Source of the DNA: Bilabrum cf. latius
Lineage: Eukaryota; Bigyra: Bicosoecida; Bigyra; Bicosoecida
Length of the DNA: 64,000 bases
Assembly (NCBI GenBank): GCA_965178125.1
Contig: OZ237750.1
Span: 1,054,001 to 1,118,000, forward strand
Direction: 5' to 3'
A program made the position numbers and the translations under genes. This document shows, piece by piece, positions 1 through 11,600 of the stretch. Below the pieces are notes generated by a model. It was not told the DNA's origin. It saw only the letters and a program-made list of their open reading frames with translations, and did no database searches. Numbering within the stretch: the first letter of the stretch is position 1; each line of letters opens with the position of its first letter.

Positions 1-1207
1 GGCCTCTCAGGTGCACTGCGGCCACGGCTCGCGCTGCCTCCAAAATGCTGCCGTCCCAGCTGTGTCGTCGCACCAGCCCACGAGCACTGTGCCTCTGCCT
101 ATCACCTGTGGTCTATCCTCTGCCATGACTATCCACCCCATCTCCACCCTTGCCTCCTACACCCGTGGGGTCCTCGTCCTCGTCCTCGTCCTTGTCATCA
201 CCTGTCTCTTCATCCGATGGATACCCCCTGCCTGGCAAGAACCCAGTGGCCCGAAGCCTGGCTTCTCTCGACAGCATGGGGGTCAGCAATGCAAGCGAGG
301 TGTGCGCGCTCCATGCGCTCCGCACCGAGGATTCCTCCCAGCTCGGGGCCCGCAGCTACCGGGGGGTGTCTGCTGCAGTAGCAGTTGCAGTAGCAGTGGC
401 AGCTGCAGGCCCGGAGATAGAGGCAGTGGCAGTGGCTGGAGTATTGCTGGATGCATGGTCCTGCTTGCTGTCAGATGCACTTGCGCTTGCAATTGCACTC
501 AAGCTGGCCAGCGTGGGGGGGACCCCGAGCTGGGGCGAGCTGCGCGTTCGCACCCCAATTGCCCCAGGGCTGTTTCCGCCGCTGCGGCTGCCTCGGGACC
601 TGGGCGGGGTGCGGGCGGGGCTATGCCCGGTGTTTGCCTGCAATAGCTGCTCTAGTCGAGCAGCGTGCTGCTTTGAGCTCCTTGCGCGGGCTGGTGAACG
701 CCGGACTTCCCAGGCAATGGACCGTCGTTCGCGCGGAGATCGTGATGGCGAACCGGGCTCACTGCCAGCGCGACGACCCGGGGATGATTCTGGTGTCATT
801 TCATGAATTTGAGACGCACTGCCCGCTGCATAGCTGCCACTTTCAGCGCTGTCCACGCGGACCAGTCGTTCCTGAAGAGAGGCGAAGTCTGCACGAGCTG
901 CCTCTAGAGCATCAATGGCTGTGCGGGTCTTCGCAATATCGCTCTCGAACTCGCATAACGTATAAAGCTCTTCAATTGATCTGCGTTGGGAAACTTTTTG
1001 GCTCTTGAGATTCACAGTGCTCCATTGAATGCGCGCACAATTCGAAATCGTAGGGAGCACTCACCTGTCCATATTTCTGAACGTTGACGACCACAGTTTC
1101 CGTCTAAATGTATGAGACCGGTCATCAGAATCATGCTGACTCATCGAAATGACCACGATACGAGCCGCAGGCGTGGATCCGAGGACAGAGCAAGTCGAAC
1201 GTTCCAT
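1..1207 (-). CDS. Low-complexity Ser/Ala-rich protein, C-terminus cut by window edge
   Basis: I do not recognise this gene. It reads leftward and leaves the window. The open frame runs from about 980 to base 1 through two in-frame TAGs (356-358 and 113-115) read as Gln. A short helical, possibly coiled-coil stretch begins SIEELYTLCEFESDIAKTRT. It is followed by a disordered Ser/Pro/Arg region, an Ala-Thr run, and an acidic Asp/Glu run encoded by repeated GTCCTC near 170-200. There is no ATG at the head of this frame. A GTGAGT donor at 1064 and a CGCAG acceptor at 981 (84-base intron) join it in phase to an upstream exon with ATG at 1207. That N-terminal exon is an inference and the least certain part. 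It is divergent from the next gene across 123 bases. Confidence 0.5.
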
Positions 1208-1330
1208 CCAAGCGAGTTGCCGTTGCGAGGCACTGCGCAAATGCCAGACCAGAGGACCCAATGCAGGTAGAGGCCTGGTATTTCAAAGATCTTTGCAACC
1301 AATAAAGAAACCATGAGAAGGGAAGCACGT
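1208..1330. promoter_or_regulatory. Short shared intergenic region of a divergent pair
   Basis: About 123 bases lie between the inferred ATG of the leftward gene and the ATG (1331) of the rightward cyclic-nucleotide-binding gene, so both promoters must sit here or overlap the coding ends. I see no recognisable motif. Confidence 0.3.
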
Positions 1331-4300
1331 ATGTTGGCCACTAGAGGAAGTCCAGCAAACGAAGACTAGTAGTACAGCTCAATCCAACTGCAGCTTGAAC
1401 GGGTGCGTGCGCAATTCAACCTGCCCGAGCAATCCGATTTGTTGCTATTCGGTAGAGCACTGGATGATGCCAGTGATGCTGCCGCGCAAGTTGAAGCGCC
1501 GAAGGCTCGCGTATCGGTGCTTGGCGTGGTGCCGGCCTATGTGGCTCGAAGACGGAAGGAGCTAGCTGCAGGGGCCTCATCGAATGGAAGAGTTGCACGT
1601 GGGAAACGGCTTCAACCAGACAAAGTACCGCATAACCTTCTCACTGATGCTGCGGCCCAGACCATGGTTGGTTTGTCAACTGCACTGAAGCGAGCGAATG
1701 CTGGAACCTCATCTCTTCAAGAGTCTGCCATGCGCCAGGCCGCCTCCAAGCATGGCCATCGCGTTGAAACTCTGCACGAGTCTGCCATCGAAATGGCAGC
1801 TCGACCGGCCTCATCCTTAGCGGCTAGAAGCAGGACTGCCAGAGTCGGGTCGCGAGGCAGAGCTCCCATTGACCCGTCCCCAGCGAGTGCAGTCCTGGCG
1901 TCCATGCATGCGGCCCATCGCATCGGCGTCTGGCAGGCGGAAAGCCCAGCCCCAGGCGGAAGGGTGGCCGGCGCATCGCTCACTGGCAGGCCCGCCACGG
2001 CAGGCACCACCTCCCGTCCGCCATGGAGGCACGGTGGGACCCAGGACCCGCACGCCGCCGCGCGCAGCCGTGCGCTGCACCTAGCCAGACGGGAGGTGGA
2101 GCAGGCGATCAGTGTGCCCGGAGTGGCCTTCGCAGGGGCCCATCGGCTGGAGCTGGCCAGGCGTCTAAGGGAGCGGATGCCCGGCCTGTCCCGGTCTGCG
2201 TCCACTCCATCCATGGAGGCGCGGGGTGGCAGTGGGCAGGGCAGCTGGCAGGAAACGGAGTCGGCTAGCGAGAACATGGACGTTGAAGAGGACGCGGTTG
2301 ATCGGGTGCACCGCCATGCGGTGCAGCTGCGGGACCAGGTCACTGCCGCGAGCGCCCTGGGGTACAGCGAGAGGTTGCGGCGAGAGGCCGCGCGACGCAA
2401 CCGAGAGGCTGCTGCCAGTGTTGGTTAGGCTGCTGCCGGCGTTGGTTCCAGTGCGGGCCAGGGCCACGGCTCTAGGGCAAGATGGCGCCGACTTAGCCAG
2501 CAGCGGGGTGTGCTTGTGTCAAGGGCCGCAGAGGTGGCCGGCAGGTCGGCAGGAGCGGGGGCCGTGGCGGCTGCGGGCGGCTCCAGGGGGATCTTCGCCG
2601 CCACTGGAGAACACGAAGCAAGGAACAGGGTGGTGGCCGTGCTGAGGGGTGTGACGAGTGCATCGGCCGTCGACTCTGGGTCTTCCGGCAGGGCCACTCC
2701 AGGACTGCCGGCCATCGCGGGGGGGCCGGGAGCCGGCAGTGCGAATGGCGGGAGCGTGCTGTTTGGATCGCGCGGCCCTGGCGAGGGGCTGGAGGCTGCC
2801 GTGGATGGGTACGATCCCGCGCTGGATCCAGCCGTGCGAGCAGCAGTGGACCGAGTGGTGGCCCAGGCCCAGGCCCAAGCCCAGGCCCAAGCACTTGCAA
2901 GGACTCGGCCTGCATCGAGCGCGGGGCTCGGGGCTAGGCGATCCCACCACGGGACAGCTGGGTCCAGGGCAAGAACAAGATCGGGGAGGAGGACCTGGGG
3001 TCAAGGTGCTCGCTCCTCCGATGCACCAGCCCGAGGCTATGCTTCGGCTTCGGCGCGCCCGGGCACAGCGCCTGCCTCAGTGGCCTCAGCTCTCGGGTCA
3101 CCATCCTCAACCAGGGCCAAGCCAGAGAGCATCCCCGATGCTGGTGCGAGGGACAGGCGAGGTATTTTTCCGCCGGAACTCATGCGGAGAGAGGACTTCC
3201 GCAAGGCTGTCGTGGAGCCGCGCATCGAGCGGGGCTCTCCCTCGGCCCCCGGATCGCCGGGCGGGTCACCACCATCAACGAGGCCCTCTTCCAAACGCAG
3301 AAGCAAGAAGCAGGCCGCTGAGACGGTGTTCATGCAGGAGCTGCGGGCTGCGTGCGCGCACGAGCCCGAGGACAGGACCCGCAGGGACATGCTGGTAATC
3401 ACCCGCACGCTGCGGCGACTGCCCTTCACGCTCGAGCTGGAGGCGCACTATCTCGAAGACTTGGCTGGCTGCGTGGGGCACAGGGCGGTCAAGCGAGGCG
3501 AGCTCGTCTGCGTGCAGGGAGAGCACGGGGACGCGTTCTATGCAATTCTGAGCGGGCGGCTTGAGGTGGAGGTGCGGGGGATGGGCGTCGTGGGGGCGCT
3601 GGGGGCGGGGCAGACGTTCGGCGAGCTTGCGCTGCTGCAGACGGGGACGAGGAACGCCACGGTCCGGGTGTGCAGCGGGCAAGCAGAGCTCATGGTGATT
3701 CGGCGAGCGGATTTTCAGAGGATCCTGCGGGGCGCCGAGGCCCAGCGCCTCATGCACATCGTGGACTTTCTGTCCAAGCTGCCCCTGCTGCGGGGCTGGC
3801 AGCGGCTCCGGCTGAAGCAGCTTGGCAGCGTGATGACCAGGGAGCTGGTGCGCGAGGGCGGCATCATCGCCAAGCAGGGGCAGCCGCTGAGCCACGTGAC
3901 GGTCCTCGTGGCTGGGAGCGCGCTGCTGCACCACCGAGCCGTGGTGGAGGCCGTGAACAGCTGGCCCGCGCCCACTGCTCGGAGACCAGACGGCCGTATC
4001 GAGAGAGTGGAGGGCAAGCGGCCCCCTGACCTGGCCAAAGTGGCGACCGAGGGCCGATGGAAGCTGAGTGGGCAGCCAGTGGGCAGGGAGCGCATCGGGG
4101 TGACAAAGGGGGGCGAGCTGGCGATGACGAGACGGAGGGCGCGCATGGTGGTGGACGCGCTGGCAGGGCAGCTGCGGTCGGGGGCCGTCTTCGGGCTCAC
4201 TGCGGCCCTGGACCGGCAGCCGTGCCCCTTCACTGTGGTGGCTGCGGAGAGCTCCTGGGTGCTGCGGCTGCACTCGCACTACTTCACGTCCAACGCATTC

Positions 4301-5389
4301 GTGGAGCAGGACGAGGTCTTCGAAAACCTGCTGCGGCGCAGGCGGGCCCGGCTCGAGGCCGCGCAGCTGGACACCATTTCGCTGACGGACCTCGCCGCGC
4401 TCGTCTCGGAGAAGACGGGCCCAGCTCCCGGCGATCTGGCGGGGTCAGGGAGGGGCGCGGCCGGTCAGGGCGATCTGGTGGGGGGAAAGGGAGGGATGGC
4501 AGTGCCATTGCCTGCGGTGGAGGCACTCGGTCGCGAGGGGGCGGGGAACGGGGGGTTGTCCAGTTCCTCCGGGAGGGGCGAGGGACGTGGGAACCAGCAT
4601 CAGCATGAGCACGAGCACGAGCACACGTACGTTGCCCCTGACGCTGTGCCTGACGAGGGCCAGGGGACAGCGCACAGCGTGCTGGTGTTCCCCTCGGTGA
4701 GCCAGATCGGGGGCAAGCTGGGGGCGGCAGGAGCCTCTGCCGTGGGGCAGGTGGGGGCGGGGAGCGCACAGCGCGCGCAGCGAGAGGCAATCCTGACCCA
4801 ACGGCGCGCCTCCCTTGTGGCCATGGCCCCTTTAACGTCGCAAGAGGGCAGCCACCTGCTGCGCAAGGTGATGCACTTCTTGCTGGACGAGGCCGCCAGG
4901 CAGAGGCAGAGGCAGAGGGCGAGAGAGAAGGCGGGCCTCATGGGGGCAGCGGCTCCCGAGTTCGCGGCATCGGGTGCGGATGGTGCTCCAGATGAGCGGG
5001 GCGGAAGGGCGGGGATTGTTAGGCTCGGAGCAGCAGTGGCGGAGGACAGGGACAGGGGCGGTGAGATGGAGAGGGAGAGGGAGAGGGGGACCGAGCCCGA
5101 GGGTGAGGGCGAGTCGTGGGGTACTGTTGACGGTGCGGAGGCCAGCCGCAGCAGCAGGAAGAGTGCAGCAGCCCGGCGCACCACTCGGCGAGAGCAGCAG
5201 TCGATCCGCAGGGCAGAGGCCTAGGAGGAGGTCGAACGGACGCTGAGGAGGCGGGAGCAGGTGCAGGCAGTGGGGCCGAGTCGCAGGGCCCGTGAGCTGC
5301 CGGGGGTATCCAGAGGGGACCTGGATGGATTTGGCGGGATGCTGTCGGTGCAAGCATCGGTGGAGCTCGGGGAAGAAGATGGCTGCTGA
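1331..5389 (+). CDS. Large protein with two cyclic-nucleotide-binding domains
   Basis: Single uninterrupted frame of 1,352 residues once TAG is Gln. TAGs occur at 1367, 1370, 2426 and 5222; the stop is TGA at 5387. The ATG at 1331 is the first in frame and is usable only if the tandem TAGTAG at codons 13-14 is sense, giving an N-terminus ending in EDQQYSS. Residues 1-690 are largely disordered, rich in Ala, Arg, Gly and Ser. A canonical CNB fold starts near residue 694, with the phosphate-binding cassette FGELALLQTGTRNATV around residue 762, including the Arg that normally contacts the cyclic phosphate. A second, more divergent CNB (about 815-985) contains an insertion. The C-terminus is basic/acidic low complexity. 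Such double-CNB proteins without channel or kinase domains occur among ciliary proteins; that role here is inference. No intron is seen. Confidence 0.85.
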
Positions 5390-5494
5390 TGATTTGGCAA
5401 CCCTTGCGAATTAATGTTCCGCTAGTAGTCTCTGCGCGGCGCCGCTGGCATCAGCGTGGATCTGCTAACAAAACTCTGGTCCACCCCGAACACT

Positions 5495-7171
5495 ATGCTT
5501 GGCATTTCAGCAGTGACTTCCCTTTTATTCGCAAGTGCAGCCTATGCTGGGCATAGCAAGTCCCCACCGAGGGTTAGTTTGCGCATGGAGCCAGTCTCCT
5601 GCGCCCACTCCACAGCTTCCTCTCGAGAGGATTTGGCATCGTATTCAACGATGCTAGCATCGTGAATTATCCAATCATCTGTTGTATATCATGAGCAGGG
5701 CTGGAATAGCTACGATTCTTACAACTGGGTCATTACAGAGGCAGAGTTTCTTCAGAATGCGAAATGGCAGGCCGAAAACCTGCTTCCATACGGCTACGAC
5801 ACGGCGGTCGTTGACTACCTGTGGTTCATGCCATTGAATGGGTCCACCACTGTGAATGACAAGTACGGAAGGCCTCAGCCAGATCCGGCCCGGTGGCCGT
5901 CGTCAGCAAATGGGGCCGGTTTCGGTCCAGTCGCCCAGAAGGTCCATGCGATGGGCCTTAAGTTTGGGATCCACGTGATGCGTGGAATCACGTCCCAAGC
6001 CCGCGACGCAAACACTCCAGTGCTGAACGGCGGCGGAGCTACCACTAAATCGATCGTCCAGACTGACGGCAGCGCTGCGTGCCCGTGGTACCAGTTCAGC
6101 ATCGCGATCAATGCCACTGCTCCCGGCGCACAGGCGTACTTTGACAGCATGGTGGAGCAGTGGGCCGGATGGGGCGTGGATTTCATCAAGAACGACTGCG
6201 TGTTCGCGGGGAACTACGAGAAGGGCGACATCCTTGCCATGGCCCAGGCCTTCAGCAAGCACAAGCCCGACATGGTCTACTCGCTGAGCCCGGGGGGCAA
6301 CACCGCCACGCCTGCAATGGCCAGGGAGGTGGCAGAGCACGTGGACATGTATAGGTGAGCCACTACCTGCCTTGCCATCCACATCGATCGATCTCCCAGC
6401 GCACTCTATATCGCCAATGCCAACCCCCCCCCCCCCCCCTTCCCCCCCGACGAGTGTCTCTCTGTCTCTTTTTTCAAACATATTAGATTCTCTCTGTCTC
6501 TTTTTGGTTGATTCTACACGGGCAGGATCTGCGGGGACGACTGGGACAAGCAGAGCGACCTGCTCAGCCACTTCGCCCCCGCGGCCCAGTTCGCCGCCGC
6601 AGGGCTCACTGGGTACCAGGGCAGCTTCCCAGACCTGGACATGCTGCCCCTCGGCTACATCGCCCAGCCGTGCGGCAACAATGAGGACAAGCCCTCCTGC
6701 CGCCCCAGCCACCAGAGCGCGCTGACCCACGGGCAGCAGCGCATGCAGATGACCCTCTGGCAGCTCTCCAGGAGCCCCCTCTTCTTCGGGGGGGTCATGA
6801 ACGACAGCACCGTGGACCCCTTCACCTGGTCCATGCTCACCAACAGGGAGCTCCTCGACCTCAACGCGGACGAGGGAGCCAACGGGACCTGTGTGCTCAA
6901 CTGCGAAGGGTACCCCAGCGGGATCGTCGCCTGGAGGGCGCGAGCCACCACCGGGCACTTCAAGGGGGTGCAGTACGCTGCGGTGCTGAACGCGGGCGCA
7001 TCCCCTGCCACAGCCACGCTGCAGCTGTCCCAGTTTGGGATCCAAGCCCCGCCCGCTGGATGCTCGACCAGGGAGGTGTGGAGTGGCAGCCCGCTGGCCC
7101 CCGCTGTAGGGAGCACCTTTCAGGTGGACGTGCCCGCTCAGGACGCGGTGGTGGTTGCCTTCGCGTGCTGA
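5495..7171 (+). CDS. Secreted GH27 family alpha-galactosidase
   Basis: Three exons: 5495-5572, 5699-6354 and 6526-7171 (459 residues, TGA stop). Introns are 5573-5698 (GTTAGT...CAG) and 6355-6525 (GTGAGC...CAG). The chosen ATG gives a signal peptide (MLGISAVTSLLFASAAYA); an earlier in-frame ATG at 5414 is possible. The mature protein starts like other clan GH-D enzymes with GWNSYDSYNW. The nucleophile region reads FIKNDCVF, with the Asp near residue 192, and GDDWD directly after intron 2 carries the expected acid/base Asp. The C-terminal part is the usual beta-sandwich region. The family removes terminal alpha-galactosyl or alpha-N-acetylgalactosaminyl residues from glycans; substrate cannot be told from sequence. 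No in-frame TAG is present, so this gene reads the same in either code. Confidence 0.88.
6424..6448 (+). repeat. Poly-C tract inside intron 2 of the alpha-galactosidase gene
   Basis: Sixteen consecutive C, two T, then seven C, followed by two pyrimidine-rich TCTCTGTCTCTTTTT-like segments leading to the acceptor at 6525. Probably part of an extended polypyrimidine tract; homopolymer length may be unreliable. Confidence 0.7.
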
Positions 7172-7419
7172 GGCCGGCTGTCTCCCTGGGGAAGGGGTCG
7201 GCTGGGTCTACAGGGTATTTATGACCAGACAGCCTCTGCTGGTAGGGGCATAATTATGGCATCTTGTGTGTTGCGTGCATGCTTGGCCGTAGACTGCTGC
7301 ATTCTTCGATGCCCGGGTGATGCAGAGCCCAAACTTCATATCGCAAATCGTGTCAAAGAATGAATGCATCATCACGCCGCGATCGATATGCGCGGCTTGC
7401 ATGCTAGCTCCAAACCAGC

Positions 7420-7443
7420 GCGCACACACACACGCGCGCGCTC
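7420..7443. repeat. Alternating purine-pyrimidine run (CA)n(CG)n
   Basis: A 24-base run of CA repeats followed by CG repeats sits in the 272-base convergent gap between the alpha-galactosidase stop and the erlin stop. Potential Z-DNA-forming sequence; no function claimed. Confidence 0.6.
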
Positions 7444-8531
7444 TCAGGGCGGAGCCGCCAGGTGCAGAGCCGCCGCATCCTCGGCCCCCTGGCCCCTGCC
7501 CCCGCCACTTTTGTCCACGTAGAAAGAGGGAAGCCTCTCCCCGAAGAACACCTTGGAGGTGTTCCCCATGGCCTCGATGTGCCGCAGCTGCAGATACTCC
7601 GGGGTGAGCAGGTCCTGGTTGGCCTTGGCCAGCAGCTCGAGGCGGTACGATTCTGACTCGGCCTGCGCGCGAGCACGGGCCACCAATATGGCGTCGTCGA
7701 TCCGAGACACGTTCTGCAGGGCTTCTCGCTCCATGATGCGCCTGCGGTTCTAGATGGCACTGATGTCGGTCTCCTTCTGCGCGTGGATTTGCGAGATCTT
7801 CCGCTCCGTCTCAGCTTCCAGCTCCTGCACCTTGGCTCTCTGCTGAGCGACCAGGACCTCTGCCTTCTGCACCTCCATGTTAAGGAAGTTCTGCTCAATC
7901 TACCGAGGAAGCCTGGGCTTGGTGACTCTGACAGCAATGATGTTGAGCCCTTTCGTGAAACGGTTGGCTTCGTGCTGCAGACGGTCGCGCAGCAGCTCAT
8001 CCAGCTCATCGAATTTTTCGATTAGCACCTATCTCAGCGTAGCTTTGCTACAATGCTGGTTGATTTCACTGTGCAGCCTCTGGAAAACCAGGGCCTGATC
8101 GTAGTCGATTCCAAACTCGCGAACGACGTCAAGCACAGCTGTCTCATTCAGCTGATTGACAACCTCTACGCGATCAAAAGAGATCAGAACACCACCTGAG
8201 GTGCCACATGCGATTTGGTTCACTTCTGCGAGAGATCAGGGAGTACAGGATGTGCAATAACACCAACGAAGTTCGTGGGCAGCCGATCTTTTCCATTCCC
8301 GGCCTCTCGCCAGTATTGCTCACCATCAACCTGCTGCGTGACCTAAATCTATTCAAACCTATCAACGAGAGGAATGGCAAGGTGCAGGCCTGGTCTGTAA
8401 ATCGCATCAGAGAGCTTTCCGAGCCTGAACACGATCCCAACGTGGCCTTCCTAAACTACATTGAAGCCAAACGAAGCTATCAATGCACCAATAGCAGCAA
8501 ACACAAATGAAACAATTAGGACTTGCGACAT
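7444..8531 (-). CDS. ERLIN: Erlin, SPFH-domain protein of the ER membrane
   Basis: Exons 8324-8531 and 7444-8225, intron 8226-8323 (GTGAGC...CGCAG), 329 residues, TGA stop. Six in-frame TAGs at 8451, 8349, 8343, 8029, 7900 and 7750 must be sense. The protein starts with an uncleaved N-terminal membrane segment (residues about 3-20), then the SPFH domain with CGTSGGVLISFDRVEVVN and VRVTKPRLP, then an amphipathic coiled coil, and ends with the erlin signature LTPEYLQLRHIEA followed by KVFFGERLPSFYVD. Erlins form large rings in cholesterol-rich ER domains and mediate degradation of IP3 receptors and regulation of sterol sensors in animals. The TAG at 8343 falls on a Gln conserved in animal and plant erlins (YxxVQ); the one at 8029 falls where animals have Glu. 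Length matches the family. Confidence 0.93.
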
Positions 8532-8679
8532 TTGTGAGCTCCTGTAGATCACAAATACGGATCCGGTCCAGAAAAACACCGTTTCAGATTATTGAGAACC
8601 GGAACCTGCCAGTGGGAACTTCGAAGTTGCAAATCATGGTGCCTCTTCTCCAGTTCATTTACAATATATTCCCGCAATG

Positions 8680-11600
8680 TTATGCGTCGCTTCCCCCATC
8701 TGCCCCGCTGCCAGCCCCCGCGTCCCCTGCTTCCCCACGGAGCATGGCCATTTCCTGGTTGTGCAGAGTGAGCTCCTCGTTCGTCTCGCGGAGCTGCGCC
8801 TCGAGACCGGCCATGGTCAGGGACCCTCCGCCCGCCGTCACCTTGGCACCCACCCCGCGAGGACGCCTGCCGCCATTCACTGCAGCTGCTGCTTCCTCCT
8901 CGCTCGGCAGCAGTCCACCGCTCCCTCGGCGCGACCCGCTGGCACCTCCCACGACGCCCCGCCCCGCCGCGGGCAGGGTTCCCGTCGATGCCGCCACGCG
9001 CGTGGCAGACCCCCGCATGGGGGACCGCAGCAGCCCCAACGAGTCGGAACGGCGCCCCCCGCGCATGCCCACCCTGCTGCCCCTGCCCCCGAGGCTACCG
9101 TTTCCATTCTCGCCCACGCTCAGCTGGCTCACCCCGCCCAACCGGCGGCTGCCCCCCATCCCGCTGCTGGACGGGCCTCCCCGCAGGGTGGCCACGGACC
9201 GCTGTCCGGGCCCTCCCCCCCCACTGCTCCCGAGCCCCTTGCCCTTGCCCGCGTGCCGCGCCCGGACCCCCCTTGCCAGCGCCGCCAGCGAGTCGGTGGA
9301 TCCCTCCCCCTGCCCCAGAACCTCGCTCTCGTTGGCGCCAACCATGGACCCGCCCATAAGGCCCGTTCCCATCTCAAGCTCAACGGACATGCTTCCCAGG
9401 GCGGAGGGAGACCCCAGACCCCCGAGACCAGCCATGGACGGCCGGTCCACCCCAACCCCACTCGACAACATCCCGCCCCCGCTGCCGTCAAACTCCGACG
9501 CCTTGCCCTCCCCCGCACCCTCTGCATCAGACACCATGGAAGGGGCAGGGCCAAGACCAAGCGGGGAATGGCTCCTCGGCGGCCGCCCCGATCCGCTCCC
9601 GCTCCCGCCCTCCGCCCTCGTCCCAGCTCCAGCTCCAGCTCGTGCCTTCATCCTGCCTCCCCGCGGCTGCCTCCCGCCGATACCCCCCTTCTGCTTGGCC
9701 AGGAAGACCTGCTCCTCCAGCCGCCGCTTGTCCTGGTGCAACGTGGCCACCTCGCGCCGCAGTTTGTTGCACTCGGACAGCAGCCGAGAGTTGTCCACCA
9801 TCGCCGACCTGCTCTTGCGCTCCGCCTCGAAGCTCGTCTGAGAGGCCTGTCGCGCGAGGGCGCGGGCTCCCCTCTGCATGTAGTCCCGCTGCCGCCGCAG
9901 CTCGCCAATGGTCTCCTACGCGTGCAGCTGCTCGATGCGGTTCTGGTTCAGCAAGTGGTCGATGCGAGCCTGCTACGAGTCACCCTCCTGCCCCTCCCCC
10001 GCGATTGCGCTAGCTCCCACCCCCGACGCCTTGCCTTCCGACCCTGCTTTCTTGCTTGCAACTCCCGAGCCCGAGCCCGCGCCAGCCGCATCGCTGCCGC
10101 CGCGGGTCTTGCTGCGCGACTTGCTGGGCTTTGCGGGCTTGACGTGCCGCCGCTGAATGCGCTCTTCCTTCACGTGCTTGCTGTGGAGGTCTCGCAGTGC
10201 CCCAAAGGCATCACCATCCTGCCCGGAGAGCATGCCGATCTCGATATCTCGCAGCACGGCACGCAGCTTGGCCTCTAGCGCGTGCTACTGCTTCCTTAGT
10301 CGGGCCACCTCCGCCTTCATCCCATTCTGGCTCATCTCACTCTTCCTTTCCGTGGCTTGCATGCCCTTCATCTTCGCATCCGTTGTGGTAAGCTCGCTAT
10401 TCGTGTCGTTCAGCAATTTCTGCAGCTCCTTGACCCTCAAGGCCAACGGCTCCCTCTCCATCTTCATGTCCTCTATGTTGTGCTCCAGAATGCTGCGATG
10501 GTGCTGCAGCGTCTGGTTGTCGCTTCGGAGGGCCGCACTCTCTCGTTTCAGCTGCATGACGGTCTCCTCAGCGGCCCGCCTCTGGCGATCCTTGGAGTCG
10601 GACTGCTCCTTGGACTGCCGCAACTGCTCTTGCAGGATGATTATCTCCTAATTCGCCTCCTCTGCTAGTTCCCCCGCGCGATCTAGCCGCCTCCTGCTCT
10701 CATCCAGCTGCTTCCGGAGAGACACCACCTCCCCGGCCCGCTCCGCCGTCCGCTTCTGCTCCTCGATGAGGTCTCTCTGTCCGAAAAACCGCTCCTTGCG
10801 CAGGGCCTCTTCAGCCTCCTCTTCGGTCTGCGAGAGCTTGGTCTCGAAATCTGACTTCTCAGTGACCAGCTTCTGCCGGTGCTCGTCGATTTCGGCCCGG
10901 AGCTTGCGCTCCACCTCGTTGCGCTACTCCTCCAGCGCGTCCTCCTTCTCTGCCCTCTCCCTCGCCATGCGCTGCATCTCCTGCTCCGCCTGCTGCTTGG
11001 TGGCCGTCAGCTGCTCGTCCAGACGGTCGAAGCGGTCGATTTCCATGGCAAGCTGGTGCTCGTACTCGTTCTGCTTGACCCGCACTTGCCTCTCGTGGTG
11101 CGCCTTGAGGTCCGCGATGATTCCCTCGTCCCGCTTGGCCTGTTCCATGCTCTCCCGCTGCAGACGGGCGTACTCGTCCTTGAGCCGTCTCTGCTCCGCC
11201 CTCGAGTCGTCCAGCAGCTGCTGCCTCTCGTCCGCCCACTCGCGCTCCCTGAGCTTCAGCACGTCCTCCGCCGCGGCCCTGCTCTGCGAGAGCTCCTCCT
11301 CCAGCGTGTGCACCCTCTCGAACATCTCCCGAATCGCGTCTCGCTCCACGAGCCCCACGCGGTTGTTGAAGGCGCGCGCCGTGGGGGCCTCCCAAGAGTA
11401 CTGCACCATGGCCTGCGAGGCGGCGGCGGAGGCAGAGGCAGAGCCCGAGGCAGGCGAGGCGGAGGGGCTGCTAGAAGGGCTCGACCCGTCGCCTGCACCT
11501 CCGCTGGGCACGGCCGGTGGCAGCGAGCGCGGCACCCCCGCCCCCTGCCCCGGCACCCTGGTTGCTGCTCTGAGCTGCACGTTCCCCCGCACACGCTCCT

